Positions 19,997 to 31,657 are shown, numbered from the stretch's first letter. The stretch is 64,000 nucleotides of DNA from Sisyra terminalis (GCA_958496175.1 OY292275.1:30419001-30483000), one strand, 5' to 3'. Translations and numbers: made by a program. The notes: generated from the sequence alone by a model not told the origin.

Positions 19997-22687
19997 TTAT
20001 ATTGGTTCATTAAATATTCTTAAGTTTTGATAAGGAAGTTTAAACTTTATTTGGAATGGTGTGTTATGTTGTCTGATTTTGGTTACGGTTCTTGTTAATT
20101 CGTTTACGTCTAGTTGATTTTCGTAAAATTTTTCGGCTAGTTGCATAATGTAGTCCCTCATCATTGGTATGTCAGCATCATCATGGAGTTGACTTATTTT
20201 TGAGAAGGAATCACCTCCGAGGATCGTTCTTAGGCATTTATTTTGGAATCGTTGCAATTTTAGGATGTTTGTCGGTGCGGCTCCACACCATGCTGGTGCT
20301 GCATATAGTATTATCGGTCGTACAATTGCTGTGTATATTAGTTTTTTGTTTTTTAGATTTAATTTCGATCCCCTGATGAGTAGTGGATACAGTTTTGTAT
20401 ATATTCCATATGCTTTTTTAATACAATGTTTGATGTGCTGTCTGTAGGTGAGTTTATTGTCCAAATGCACACCCAAATATTTGGCAGATGTTGTGGGTGT
20501 TATAGTGTTTCCTTTTACCGATATATTTTGAATGATTTTCCCCTTGGTGAGACTTTTTGTGAAAATAACTACTTCGGTTTTCGTCGTGTTTAGGTTGATT
20601 TTCCAGAGATCGTAGTACGTTTCCAAGGCGTGTAGGTGGTATTGTATTTGTTTTGCAGCAACTATTGCGTGGAATGAGTGTGCATAAATGGCGGTATCGT
20701 CTGCAAATACTGCCAGTTTCGTTTGTGGATATATTGGTAGGTCGTGTATATAAATGTTAAATAATGTTGGTCCCAGGACGGATCCTTGTGGAACACCGGC
20801 TTTGATTAGCTGTTTCTTGGATTTTTTGTCGTTTACCGTTACTTTAAAGTGTCTGTTTGTTAAATATGAGTAAATGAGTTGTATTATTTCTGGATTATAG
20901 TTACATTTGATCATTTTGTAGATTAAACCATCTATCCACACTCTATCGAAGGCTTTTTCTATGTCAAGTAGTAATAATACTGTTGTTTGATTTTTATTGA
21001 ATCCTATACTGATGTCATTTATGAGTCTTGTTATTTGTTGGACTGTGTTGTGCCTTCGTCGAAATCCAAATTGATATTCCGGAATAATTTTGTTTGTGTC
21101 TTCGAAGTTGTTTAATTTTTCTAAAATTGTTTTTTCCATTACTTTACTTAGTGTAGATAGAAGGCTAATCGGTCTGTAGCTGATTGGTTCATTTCGTTTC
21201 TTCCCCTGTTTTAATATGGGTATTATATTGCTGGTTTTCCAGTGTTTGCTATAGTGTTTTAATTTGTAGGTTGCATTTATGATATGAGTAAACTGCTTTA
21301 ATGCCTTTAGACTGAGATTTTTTAATATATGATTTTGGATTCCGTCCTGTCCGGGAGCCTTTTTTGATGGTAATTCCTTGATTATTTGTCTCACTTTTTT
21401 TGATTTGACACACATTTTACCCTCGGGTTGTACACTTTGGATAAATTTCCGTACCTCTCCGCTGATGTAGTTTTGGTCTTCCGTATTGGGATGTTTGTCT
21501 ATATCGTGTATTTGTTCGAATGTGGTTGCAAGTAATTCGGCTTTATCTACGTCAGACATGGCTTCCACGTTTCCATGTTTGAGTGTTGGTATTGGATGAT
21601 ATTCTTTTTTCAATATTTTGGTCATATTCCATAGTGAATTGTCGTTGGGTTTTAGTTTTTCTAATTTGTTTGTCCAGGTTTCATTACGATGTCGTTTTAT
21701 TTCTGTCGCTATTTTGTTATTGAGTATATTCATTTCCTGTTTGTAGTAGGCTAATCTTGTATTTTGCCACCTTCTTCTGATATGATTTCTTTCTTTTATT
21801 AAATTTTTTATTTCGGTCGGCAGTTTGTCCATTTGTCGGTATGGATTTTTGTTCGGTATTGTTGATGTGATGCAATGTTGTATAATATTGACAAATCTTT
21901 GAAGTTCTTGATCGAGTTTTTCAGCTGTACTAATATTGGGTGTAATTTTAATTTTTTGATTTAAGAGTAATCTGAATTTTGTCCAGTCTGCCAGTTGGTA
22001 GTTAAGCATCCTTTTAGATTGTATGTTTTTTTCTTCCCCTCCTATTTCGGTGATTATTGGTAGATGGTCCGAGTTAAGCTCGTTGTAAACATTGAGCTGG
22101 CTTATATTAGTGATGTTTTTATTAATGGCTATATCTATTGCTGTCGGTGTTGAATTATTCATTGGAAAATGAGTTGGCTGATTTGGGAACATCACTGTAC
22201 AGTTGTTGTTTATAGTATATTGATAAATGGCTCTTCCTCTTTGGTTGTTAATATGAGAGTTCCAACTGTGATGTAGAGCATTGAGATCTCCTATCAATAG
22301 GACTTTGTTGGCCACATCGAATATTTTTCGAAGTTCTTCGGTTTTTAGTTTTCTGTTTGGGCTGTTGTAGCCGGCAACTATATGTATATGACTCTTTAAT
22401 TTGATGCACACATACTCTAATCCAATGTCGCCACATAATTCGACTTCCGTAAATGGAACTGTATTCCTAATAAGTAAGGCTACTCCGCCAGCTGCGGAGC
22501 TTCTGTCTCTTCTTACTATTGTATAATTTTTTATTTTAATTTTGTCGGTTGCATTCAGTCTTGTTTCGTTAATTCCTATTATGTCCAATTGTTTTCTGTT
22601 TATAAATTCTATTAATTCACCTACTTTTCCCCGTATGCCATTGGCATTCCAGCTGCATATTTTAATATTCGTTGTGTTGCGATCCAT
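19997..22687 (-). CDS. Jockey-type ORF2: APE endonuclease and reverse transcriptase
   Basis: The full-length protein is 896 residues, starting at ATG 22687 (MDRNTTNIKICSWNANG). In-frame TTG codons upstream are unlikely starts. Endonuclease (residues about 1-225): WNANGIRGK, NETRLN, GGVALLIRN, LLIGDLNALHHSWNSHI, LNSDHLPIITEI. RT (about 430-720): LPSKKAPGQDGI, SYRPISLLSTLSKVMEK, YQFGFRRRHNTVQQ, LLLLDIEKAFDRVWIDGL, AGVPQGSVLGPTLFN, VFADDTAIYAHS (catalytic Asp pair), KYLGVHLDNKLTY. The C-terminal PAWCGAAPTNILKLQRF region follows. All catalytic residues seen are intact, so the enzyme could be active in cis or in trans, although ORF1 in this copy is truncated. ORF1 ends 10 bp upstream. Confidence 0.93.
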   Translation of the reverse strand: MDRNTTNIKICSWNANGIRGKVGELIEFINRKQLDIIGINETRLNATDKIKIKNYTIVRRDRSSAAGGVALLIRNTVPFTEVELCGDIGLEYVCIKLKSHIHIVAGYNSPNRKLKTEELRKIFDVANKVLLIGDLNALHHSWNSHINNQRGRAIYQYTINNNCTVMFPNQPTHFPMNNSTPTAIDIAINKNITNISQLNVYNELNSDHLPIITEIGGEEKNIQSKRMLNYQLADWTKFRLLLNQKIKITPNISTAEKLDQELQRFVNIIQHCITSTIPNKNPYRQMDKLPTEIKNLIKERNHIRRRWQNTRLAYYKQEMNILNNKIATEIKRHRNETWTNKLEKLKPNDNSLWNMTKILKKEYHPIPTLKHGNVEAMSDVDKAELLATTFEQIHDIDKHPNTEDQNYISGEVRKFIQSVQPEGKMCVKSKKVRQIIKELPSKKAPGQDGIQNHILKNLSLKALKQFTHIINATYKLKHYSKHWKTSNIIPILKQGKKRNEPISYRPISLLSTLSKVMEKTILEKLNNFEDTNKIIPEYQFGFRRRHNTVQQITRLINDISIGFNKNQTTVLLLLDIEKAFDRVWIDGLIYKMIKCNYNPEIIQLIYSYLTNRHFKVTVNDKKSKKQLIKAGVPQGSVLGPTLFNIYIHDLPIYPQTKLAVFADDTAIYAHSFHAIVAAKQIQYHLHALETYYDLWKINLNTTKTEVVIFTKSLTKGKIIQNISVKGNTITPTTSAKYLGVHLDNKLTYRQHIKHCIKKAYGIYTKLYPLLIRGSKLNLKNKKLIYTAIVRPIILYAAPAWCGAAPTNILKLQRFQNKCLRTILGGDSFSKISQLHDDADIPMMRDYIMQLAEKFYENQLDVNELTRTVTKIRQHNTPFQIKFKLPYQNLRIFNEPI

Positions 22688-22697
22688 TATATATTGA

Positions 22698-23375
22698 TTA
22701 ATTGTCAAGCTGCTTACAGAAGTTAAAGAATTCGAAAAATTTTTCCGATTCTGATTTGCAATTTTTGATATTATTTCTTAGTTCTTTAACTGCTTTTATC
22801 ATTTTACTTATATTTAGAACTTTTTCTAATTCATTGACCTCCTTTTGAAATTCAAATATATCGCTAGTTGTATTATTTGACGATTCCTTTTGTTTCCACG
22901 CATTTGGTTTTTCGGGAATAATATTTTGTTGTACTGCTGTTTTGGGTGTCGGTAGCGGTGGGAATTCATTCTGGTTGAACTGTCTCAGTCTTGTTGTAGG
23001 TTTTTTGGCTGATGTCCTTCGTGTCTCAATTTCTTCCTTTCTTTTAATGTAAGCTTCGCAAATTGTGGCGTTTGCCGGGTGTGCTCCTCCACAATTCGCG
23101 CACCTTGCTGGTGTTGTTAGCGGTTTTGTGCATTCCCTCGTTAAATGAGGATTTGCACATTTAAGGCACATGGGGTCAGCAAAGCAATTGCTAGTTGCGT
23201 GGCCCCACTCTTGGCATCTGTGGCATTGGGCTATAATTCGTTTCTTTTTATAATAGTCCCATCTTATACGGGTTTGGAGGACGTCTTTAATTTGGGTTTG
23301 AAGGAGTTTTAGCGACAGACCGTTGACTGTCACCATGTAGATACTCCGGTCTACCCCTTTCATTTTTCTGACGTT
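22698..23375 (-). pseudogene. LINE F ORF1, N-terminally truncated
   Basis: Open from the 5' truncation point (NVRKMKGVDRS) to TAA at 22698. It contains the end of the PRE_C2HC-like region and three zinc knuckles: CHRCQEWGHATSNC, CLKCANPHLTREC and CANCGGAHPANATIC. A Pro-rich NEFPPLPTPK stretch and an alpha-helical C-terminus follow. Family ORF1 proteins are usually around 400 residues or more, so roughly half is lost. The ATG at 23363 could still start a 221-residue knuckle protein, but there is no element promoter left upstream. Confidence 0.85.
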
Positions 23376-23868
23376 AGAATGACCGATACGTAAGCGATTA
23401 CGCTATTAACATCAACTATGTGTCTTTGATATATAAAGGTTTATATTTCAAAGAGGCAATTTTTTAAACTTTAAATTGAATTTACTGTGCTTTTTATGGG
23501 TTAAACTGAAAATATTTTTACTGATTATTTTCTAACTTTTAATTACCTTTCCAATGATATATAACTCATTTGTCTAAAGAAAAAATTTCTGTTTTCATCC
23601 CTTAGGAATACCTTCCCTTAATATTTTTTTGGAATGATAAGTAGCCTATAGTCTGTGGGAAATTGTGTTGTATCTTAATACCAAATTTCATTAAATTCGG
23701 TTGTTTCGTTCTTTAGTTAAATCGGGACACACAGACAGACAGACAGAAAAAAAATTTAAAAATGTTAAATTTGGAATAAGGGCCTCTTGAAACAAATATT
23801 TACTCTAAAATTGGGTTCAAAATCGAAATGTACAGACAGACGTAAGAATTTTATATATTAGTATAGAT
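23376..23868. repeat. repeat R copy A, right part
   Basis: The repeat resumes after LINE F with its TSD. It matches 39817-40170 (tacgtaagc.attacgcta, cgtttatatttca, gaatttactgtgctttt, ttttctaacttttaattacc). It then runs on past the point where copy B breaks off: ggacacacagacagacagac and an end tttatatattagtatagat, the usual right edge of such repeats. Confidence 0.7.
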
Positions 23869-25434
23869 GTGAATAATATTTTCTCCTACTTAACTTGTCG
23901 GTGCCGTTGGCCTCGTACATGTGATGCTGTGTATCAGATTGAATCTTTGTGCGTTTGTGTTGGTGAGCTGATGATTGTTCACTTAACAATAACAAATTTT
24001 GTTCGACCACTTTCAACGACGTTTAGTTTGAGACTCGATTTTTATGATTGGTTTGTATTGATTGGACGTATTTCAATTTACACTTGATTTTCATGAAGAA
24101 AATAAATACACTCATACACTTTCATACAGGTACGAATTAAGAGCAGCACAAGTACATTCAGAAATATGAATTGAGAACAGTGATCGTTTTCAATTTTCTT
24201 ACTTATTTCTTTCGTTTTTTATCTTACCGATGAAAAAAACTAACGTTGATCGATATCTTCGCCATTTTATATTCAAATAAGGAATATAAATGAGTTATAC
24301 ATGAAACATACGAAAAGACCAAACCACTGACAAATCTATTCCTTTCGTAACTAGGTTTATATTTTAGGATATGCGAATATCCACTTCAATTGTTTTACTT
24401 CAATCTGCAGGGACTGTACCTAAATAGAACTAAATTTTGTCGTTCTTGTTAGTGATAGATACTAGAAATTTTGCAAGAATGAAAGAATCTAAGTTACTTT
24501 AACAAATAACTACAAAGCTCTAAATTTGATACTTTAATGTACGATATTCTTATCTACGTACATTCTGACTATCCCCCAGGAGTGACATGTCCTGAAAAGA
24601 AGACGTACACACAGGCCTTTACTACTGTAGTTCAAACTTTCAGGACAAATATGTACGATCGTACTCCAGATGACTAGGAGACCCGAAGACGTACATGAAA
24701 ATTTGCACTACTCAAAGGGTAAGGATTTTATACAAAATTTAATTTAAGCGAGTTACATAGGTTAACTAGCAGACTCACTTAAGTGAAAGCATCACAACTT
24801 TTGTTAGCAGATTACAAATTGTATGCAAACGATGAAATGAAACGTTCGAGGCATAATTCGACTAACTTTACTTTTTGAAAATCTTAAATTTAAGTATCAA
24901 TGCACTTGTTATACCCGCAACTTTTAATATCGTGACGGTGAAAAACAAACGCCACATTTTAACTCACTAGTTAGTAAATCATTCCAGATGTAATTTTTTT
25001 ACTGTCTTTAATTTCTATTATGGGTACGTGATTAATTTATTTACACCTTAGATTACTATTATTACTAATACACTACTACGCTAATACTTAAATTAATCGA
25101 ATCACTCGTACTTAGAATAACCGTTACGGGTGATCTGTTTTGTTCGGTCGTGCTGGGCCCACTGGCTACTCTTCGACCGTTTTCCGCCTGCCCGGTTTTT
25201 GGGCCGATAGTGGCGCATCCTTGGGTCCGCCTTTGGTGGCTCGTAATTTCAAATTGCAACGCCACAATATACAATCTATACATGTAAGGAAAAATCCTTA
25301 TATTAATTGGATTAAGCCCACTATTTCAAAATCAATAGAAACATATGTCAAAAAGTGGCGAAGACGTTTCAATTAATAATAATTAATAATTTAAAAGAAA
25401 TATTGTAATTACTAACATTGAATGTTGTTTCTTT
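23869..25434. other. AT-rich stretch with one GC-rich patch
   Basis: No gene was recognised. Positions 25133-25265 are markedly GC-rich against the surroundings and open on the minus strand (RRTQGCATIGPKTGQAENGR), but I cannot assign this. Positions 24570-24700 are less AT-rich, also without a match. Confidence 0.4.
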
Positions 25435-25446
25435 AATTATTTACAG

Positions 25447-26044
25447 ATATAGAAAAAAATCATTCAAATATAAGTACCATAGAAATTTGCTCTTCATATT
25501 TTGGTGAAAAAAACTCATTTCCTTTTCAAAAAAAAAAAAAGATATCTTGTGTGTAAAAGTGTTTATTAGTGAAATGCGTACTTCTTGAATGAGTTGTAGA
25601 AAGAATTCTTTGAATGAAGTGCGAAAAACATCGAAAAAAAGTAGAATGTTATGTTCCCGGCAGTCACAAAAATTGCATAAGTGCGATTACGAGTGATAGA
25701 GTGTGTGCATATATATGTGTAATTAAATCTGAGTGGGTGCACAAAAATAATCACTGGAGAACGGACCAAAACAGGTAAAATTGTGCTCCCTAATATATCT
25801 TTATCTTGCTCTATTGAACGAATGTATTCGTGTGTATGTGAGCGAATGAACAATAATATAAATTACACAAACTTAAAAATTTATCGATATGTCAATCGAA
25901 AATAAACTTAAATCCATAAAAATAAAAACAGTGCAATTTGTAATAAGAATTATCAAGACAATATTACAACTGACTACTAATTTAATTTTCTAACTACTAA
26001 TTTAATTCCTAGTAAGTAAGGTAAAAAATAAAAATAAACATAAA
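25447..26044 (+). promoter_or_regulatory. LINE G 5' UTR, presumed internal promoter region
   Basis: Jockey elements transcribe from promoters inside their 5' UTR. This 598-bp leader reaches the left TSD, so the promoter-bearing end is retained. I do not see a TATA box at a fitting place and no defined promoter motif is claimed. Confidence 0.5.
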
Positions 26045-27237
26045 ATGGAAAATATGGAAAACTCCATAGATTACGGCAATCAGTCTGAGTCGTCTGACGA
26101 TGATAATGTATCCTGGCAAAGGAAAAAAGGTCGCAAAAGACTGAGTTCTGGAGGAAAAGACTCTCTCTCCAAAAAAATCCAACTCGCGACAGTGAAAACA
26201 ACCGAAACACGCAACCGATTCCAACCACTAGAAACGTTACCACAAGAAGAGACTGTGATGAAAAACAAGGAACCGCCTCCACCACCCATCCTCATCCCTG
26301 AAGTATCAGACCTGAAAGAACTGATGCAGGTCATAGAAAAGGTAATTCAAAGGAAGGATTACCAAATAAAAATCATACAGAATGACACTGCGAGACTAAG
26401 CTTCAAAACTCTTGAAAACCACAAAAAAATTTACGAGTTGCTAAAAACAAAGAAAGCGAAGTTTCATACCTACCAGCCTAAGAACCAAAAATCCTACCGA
26501 GTGGTTATTAAAAACTTGCACCACAGTACGGACCAAGATTCCATTATAGAGGAAATTGAGGCACACGGCCATAGGGTGAGAAGTATTTGGAATGTAAAAA
26601 GTCGCTTGACGGGCTATCCCTTATCAACGTTCTTTTTGGATTTGGAACCGAGCAAAAACAACATCGAAATCTATGAAATAAGATCACTCCAAAACCAAAT
26701 AGTGCTTATTGAACCGCCAATTCAAAAAAAAACAACATCCCGCAATGCAAGAAATGCCAAGCTTATTTTCACACACAAAGCTACTGCGAGCACGAACCAC
26801 GATGTGTCAAGTGTGGGAAACAGCACAAAACAAATGCGTGTGAGCTGCCAAATACAGAACCGGCAAAATGTCTACATTGCGGAGACGCCCACCCAGCTAG
26901 CTACAGAGGTTGCAAGGTATACCAGGAACTGATCAAGAAGCGATACCCAACTTCAAAACCCATCGCGAAACAAAATGGAGTGTTCACCAATGTTCCACAT
27001 CAGAACAAAGAAAGTCCAAAATCTGGACCAAACATGAGCTATTCCCAAGCGCTGAGAAACTCAGGGAACCCTATGATTTACTCAAGTGTGGGCCAAGAAC
27101 AGCAGGAGGTCAACCCAGAGATATCAAACTTCCAAAACGGATTTCAGAAACTGGAAGAAATATTAAAGAAACAAGCCGAGCAAATGACGACGCTAATCAA
27201 CTTGCTTACACTTGTGCTCAACAAACTTGTAAACTAA
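26045..27237 (+). pseudogene. LINE G ORF1, one homopolymer frameshift
   Basis: ATG at 26045 follows the leader. The N-terminal part is acidic then basic (SESSDDDNVSWQRKKGRKR), then VSDLKELMQVIEKV, the KAKFHTYQPKNQKSYRVVIK block and a PRE_C2HC-like NLHHSTDQDSIIEEIEAHGH. At about 26723-26731 a run of nine A is one base short, shifting the frame just before the zinc knuckles. In the next frame the knuckles are intact (CKKCQAYFHTQSYC, CVKCGKQHKTNAC, CLHCGDAHPASYRGC), then MSYSQALRNSG and a leucine-rich helix to TAA 27235. Apart from the single shift the 397-codon length is normal. Slippage on the A run could in principle restore it. Confidence 0.9.
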
Positions 27238-29690
27238 TGGCATCATACAAAATTGCAGAATGGAATGCAAACGGGTTAGCAAACCATATAAAAGAGGTGG
27301 AAATATTTTTAAACAATCACAACATCGATATCATGCTAGTCTCGGAAACACATTTTACCAATAAAAATTACATAAGAATACCTAATTACACTTATTATGA
27401 CACACAACATCCTGATGGTAAGGCTCACGCAGGTTCAGCAATAATATTGAAAAATACAATTAAACACCACGAAATTGACAAATATCAAACAGAACATATT
27501 CAAGCCACATCGATAAAAGTTGATGATCTGAATGGTGGATTGACAATCTCAGCAGTCTATTGCCCCCCAAGACACAACCTAAAAATGCAACACTTTAAGG
27601 GCTACTTCAATACATTGGGGAACCGATTCATAGCTGGGGGTGACTATAATTCAAAACATACCTTCTGGGGCTCCCGACTAATTACGCCTAAAGGACGAGA
27701 ACTATACAAGACTGCTATGAAAAGTCGGTTGGAAATATTTACGACTGGAGAACCAACGTATTGGCCAACGGATAACAAAAAACTGCCAGATCTAATCGAT
27801 TTTTTTGTTGCCAAAGGAATATCCCAAAACGCTATAAAAATGGAATCAAACCTGGACCTTGATTCGGACCACACACCAATAATAATTGCAATCAATGCGA
27901 GGTTGGACACTTGTTGTACACACGAAACATTGTATAATACTCGAACTGATTGGGATCTTTTTAGGATATACATAAATAACAACCTAAACCTGAATGTGCC
28001 GCTTAAAACTAAAGACAATATTGAGGATGCGCTGGAACAGTTCAACACAGCAGTACACACAGCCTGTTACAAAGCAACGCCAATAAAACCTCCAAAGACA
28101 AGAAACATGCAGTGTCCATTGGAAATAATGGCACTAATCCGGGAAAAACGAAAACTGAGACGTGAATGGCAAAAAAACAGACATCCACAAAACAAAAGAA
28201 ACTACAATATCGCTACAAGAATATTAAGGGAGAGAATCAGGAGTTTCAAACAGGAAAGCTTCAAAAACTATTTACAAGGCCTAACCCCAACCCGAAATTC
28301 CGATTATTCACTGTGGAAAGCCACCAAAGGAATTAAAAAGCCAACTGAACAGAATTATCCAGTGCGAAAGCCTGACAGCACCTGGACAAGAAACGATGCT
28401 GAAAAAGCTGAATGTTTCGCGATACATTTAGAAAAAGTTTTCTCCCCCCATGACATTCCATCGTACAACGATGAACATACAAGAACGATCATGGAGGAAA
28501 TCACAAACACACAGAGTAATGTTGGAATAATCAAATATACGTCACCTAAAGAAGTGAACTCCATTTTGCAAGCCTTAAAATCAGGTAAAGCCCCAGGTTA
28601 TGATTCGATAACAGAGAAGATATTAAAAGAACTACCGAGAAAAGGAATTGTTTATCTAACCCACATTTTCAATGCCGTTAATAGAACAGCTCAGGTCCCA
28701 GGGCAATGGAAGATAGCGTTGGTTATTATGATCCTGAAACCTGGAAAACCTCCCCAAGAGGTTGGTTCATACCGACCAATAAGTCTGCTTCCAATTTTAA
28801 GCAAAGTATATGAAAAATTACTTCTTAAAAGAATACACCCAATAATACAAGACAAAAAAATCCTACCAGATCACCAATTTGGCTTTAGAAATGGCCACTC
28901 AACACTAGAGCAAATTCATAGAATCGTTTAAACTATTCGCTATGCCCAGGAAAGAAAACAATACTGTTCTGCGGCTTTTCTAGATGTGGCGCAGGCATTT
29001 GATAAGGTGTGGCATCCCGGACTGTTGTACAAAATCAAAAAACAACTTCCTGAATATTTCCAAAATAACCTGGACAAAGTAGAAAAATGGGCAAAAAAGT
29101 GGAAAATAAAAATAAACAACGCAAAATCTACACATATAACGTTTACACTGCGCAGAAATATATGTCCCCCGGTTACAATGGAAGGCACAGAACTACCGCA
29201 AAAGAGCACGGTAAAATATCTCGGAATGCACTTAGATCAAAAACTCACATGGGCTGTGCAAATCAAAAAAGCTGGAGAACATTTAAATAAAAAATACAAA
29301 AAAATGTACTGGCTTATGGCGTCTAATGCACCATTATCAATAGAAAACAAACTTCTTCTGTACAAAGTCATCCTCAAGCCCATATGGACATATGGAATAC
29401 AGTTGTGGGGTACTGCATCCAACTCCAACATTGAAATCCTACAAAGATTTCAGTCAAGGACCCTACGACAAATAATCGGTGCTCCATGGTACGTTAACAA
29501 TAAAAAAATACATGAAGATACAGAAACGCCATCTGTAAAGGAGGAAATTCAAAGGTTTAGCAAAAAATACCTGACAAAACTAGACGATCATTCCAACCAT
29601 CTCGCCATAAACTTATTGGACAACAGTGAGATGATAAGAAGGTTACAAAAATGGAATATAATAGATTTGCCTGATAGATTTTGTAACTAA
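27237..29690 (+). pseudogene. LINE G ORF2 with nonsense codon and in-frame loss of RT core
   Basis: ORF2 starts in a TAATG overlap with the ORF1 stop (ATG at 27237). Endonuclease: AEWNANGLANHIKEV, VSETHFTNKN, GGDYNSKHTFWGSRL, LDSDHTPIIIAI. RT: LKSGKAPGYDSI, SYRPISLLPILSKVYEK, HQFGFRNGHSTLEQIHRIV, then TAA at 28929. In the same frame it continues FLDVAQAFDKVWHPGL. Near 29060 QLPEYF runs straight into QNNLDKVEKWAKKWKIK, so about 90-100 residues with GVPQGS and the YADD box are missing without a frameshift. The C-terminus (IWTYGIQLWGTAS, PWYVNNKKIHED) is complete. RT activity is impossible. Confidence 0.92.
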
Positions 29691-30175
29691 ACATATATTC
29701 TATTAATTATTTATTGCTAAATTATTATTTTATTATGTAGCTTATTTTTATATATTACTTATATATTAATGTTTTACATTATTTTTTGCATTGATATTGT
29801 TATTATAGACTATTATTGTTATTCTTATTGTTCCTGTTGATTGTTTTTATGATTGTTGCTATTGCTATAAGAATTACTATTATTGTTATTGTTGCTATTG
29901 ATTGTCAAAAATTTTGTACTTATACAGCACTAATCTACTGGAACTAGTGCTTACATGTGATTGTCTATGGATTGAATGCACTTATTGCAACCCTATGCAG
30001 ATTGTGCAATTTATTTGAAAATAAAAAAAAAATTATTTACAGGTAGGATAAATAGTTAGATTTAATTAATCGATTTGTATTTTAAAATAAGATGATAAAA
30101 ATTTTAATTATTTACCGAAACAATTCTTGTCAAATATTATAACATTATAAAACAACATTCTCGTTGTTAATCGCA

Positions 30176-31657
30176 ATGGAAAAGCTTCAGTTTCAATTTA
30201 AAGTGCTTGCGGCTGCGGATGATAAATCAAATATTTTGTGTGTTACAAGAATTACTACACCAGAAGGTCGCTGTTACTGAGTGCCACAGTCATATTTTAA
30301 TGCAGGACACCATGAACAGCTCATGAAAATAGCAGCATACGCAAAAAGAAAGAAAACATATAAAGAAAGGAACCAAATAAGAAGAGTTTGGATTACTCTA
30401 ACTAAAGAATTAAAAGCCGAATACTTAGATGAGAATAATAATTTACAATTTGCTGGCGAATACCTAGAAGATATAACAGAGACGGCCGACATAACCAATA
30501 CTAGAAGTACTCCAGAGCAAACATTAAGTTAACTACTAGGAAAGCTACTTGAAAAGAAGGAAGATAAACTCGAAGAACAAAATACGGGTAAGCTAACCAA
30601 AGAGTTTACGATTGAAAAACTCGATGGGAAAAATTTAAATGCTGATCAATGGATAACATCTTTTGAAAAAGAATGTGAACGATTCAAGATAACTAAAAAC
30701 GTGAAAAAAATTGAAATCTTAAAATCATTCATGGATAAGAGTGCTGTGATATGTACACCTGCACATTACTTAGGCTTACAATAGAAGCAAAATGGGAAAA
30801 TTGGAAAAACAATTTTTGTAACACATTCGCGAGTAGAGGTTGGGCCCCAATAAAATATGCAATGACATTTAGATACCAGACGGGTTCATTACTAGAATAT
30901 TCTATAAAAAAAGAAAAATTGTTACTTCAGGTAAGGAAGAAAATCGATGAGGGAACGTTGATAGATCTGATTGCTACGGGCCTGCCAAATTATGTTTCTG
31001 ACAAAATAGAGAGAGATAAAATTAAACAAACTGGAGACCTACATAATGAAATAGGAAAATTAGAACATTTAGTTAAAAAAAGTTCTGAAACAAACAAAAA
31101 TAAGACAAGTGTCAAAGGAAAGAGCGAAAAAATAGCCTGTAAAGTTTGTATGGATAAAGGAAAAGGAACGCGTTTCCACCGAGAGGACGAATACTAGTTC
31201 AAAGACCAAGAAAACAAAGGTAACAAATTGAAGCAAGTGAATAATCTGGCATTGGAGGTAGAATTAAGTGATGATGATCCAAAAAACTAATAATCCCACC
31301 GTTAATTGAATTCAAAGTTAAGTTAAATGACACTTTAGAAGCTAATGCTATTTATGATCCAGGCTTAAATATTTCCTTAATAAATTCAAAATTAGTACAT
31401 TTGAAAAGGAAAAAGAAATACAAAAAACTAGCTTTGGGACAATTAATGGTGTGGTCAAAGCAGACGGATTAATAAAAATAAAAGCAAAAATTTTGAATGT
31501 AGAAGATTACATAAACGTGTTCATAATAAACAGTGAATATTTTAAACATGACTTTCTACTGGAATTAGATTGCATAAAAAAATTCAATTTGATACAATTT
31601 GATATAAATGATATAAAATTAGATAAACTTTTTTTATACTACCATTTCGATAAGTAA
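30176..31657 (+). pseudogene. Gypsy-like (Ty3) gag and protease relic
   Basis: The reading starts MEKLQFQFKVLAAADDKSN and runs over stops at 30277 and 30530 and a shift near 30750. Gag-like parts are EKLDGKNLNADQWITSFEKE, KKIEILKSFMDKS, NNFCNTFASRGWAPIKYA, YQTGSLLEYSIKKEKLLLQ, DLIATGLPNYVSDKI and a C-x2-C...H knuckle remnant (CKVCMDKGKGTRFH). The downstream part ANAIYDPGLNISLINSK is an aspartic-protease-like segment (D-P-G). No RT follows, and the unit stops at 31657 where a repeat R-like scrap begins. Assignment is from family memory, and LTRs were not found. Confidence 0.65.

Larger units (their letters stand above)
19483..23375 (-). mobile_element. LINE F: Jockey copy with intact ORF2 and 14-bp TSD
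   Basis: The TSD AGAATGACCGATAC stands at 19469-19482 and 23376-23389. The minus-strand element (3893 bp) ends in a 15-nt A run (T on plus, 19483-19497), preceded by about 500 bp of 3' UTR. It is 5'-truncated within ORF1, exactly at the right TSD. Lack of stops in 896 codons suggests recent insertion. Confidence 0.95.
25447..30030 (+). mobile_element. LINE G: near full-length Jockey element with 12-bp TSD
   Basis: AATTATTTACAG flanks the element at 25435-25446 and 30031-30042. It has about 600 bp of 5' UTR, ORF1, ORF2, about 330 bp of 3' UTR with a T/A-rich simple-sequence stretch (29760-29900), and a short A tail. It is the most complete LINE in the window, although both ORFs carry lesions. 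Confidence 0.93.

Noticed and set aside
22688..22708. Extended ORF2 start of LINE F at an in-frame TTG (903 codons)
   Set aside because: It overlaps the ORF1 stop and is not ATG. ATG at 22687 gives MDRNTTN followed directly by the conserved start of the endonuclease.
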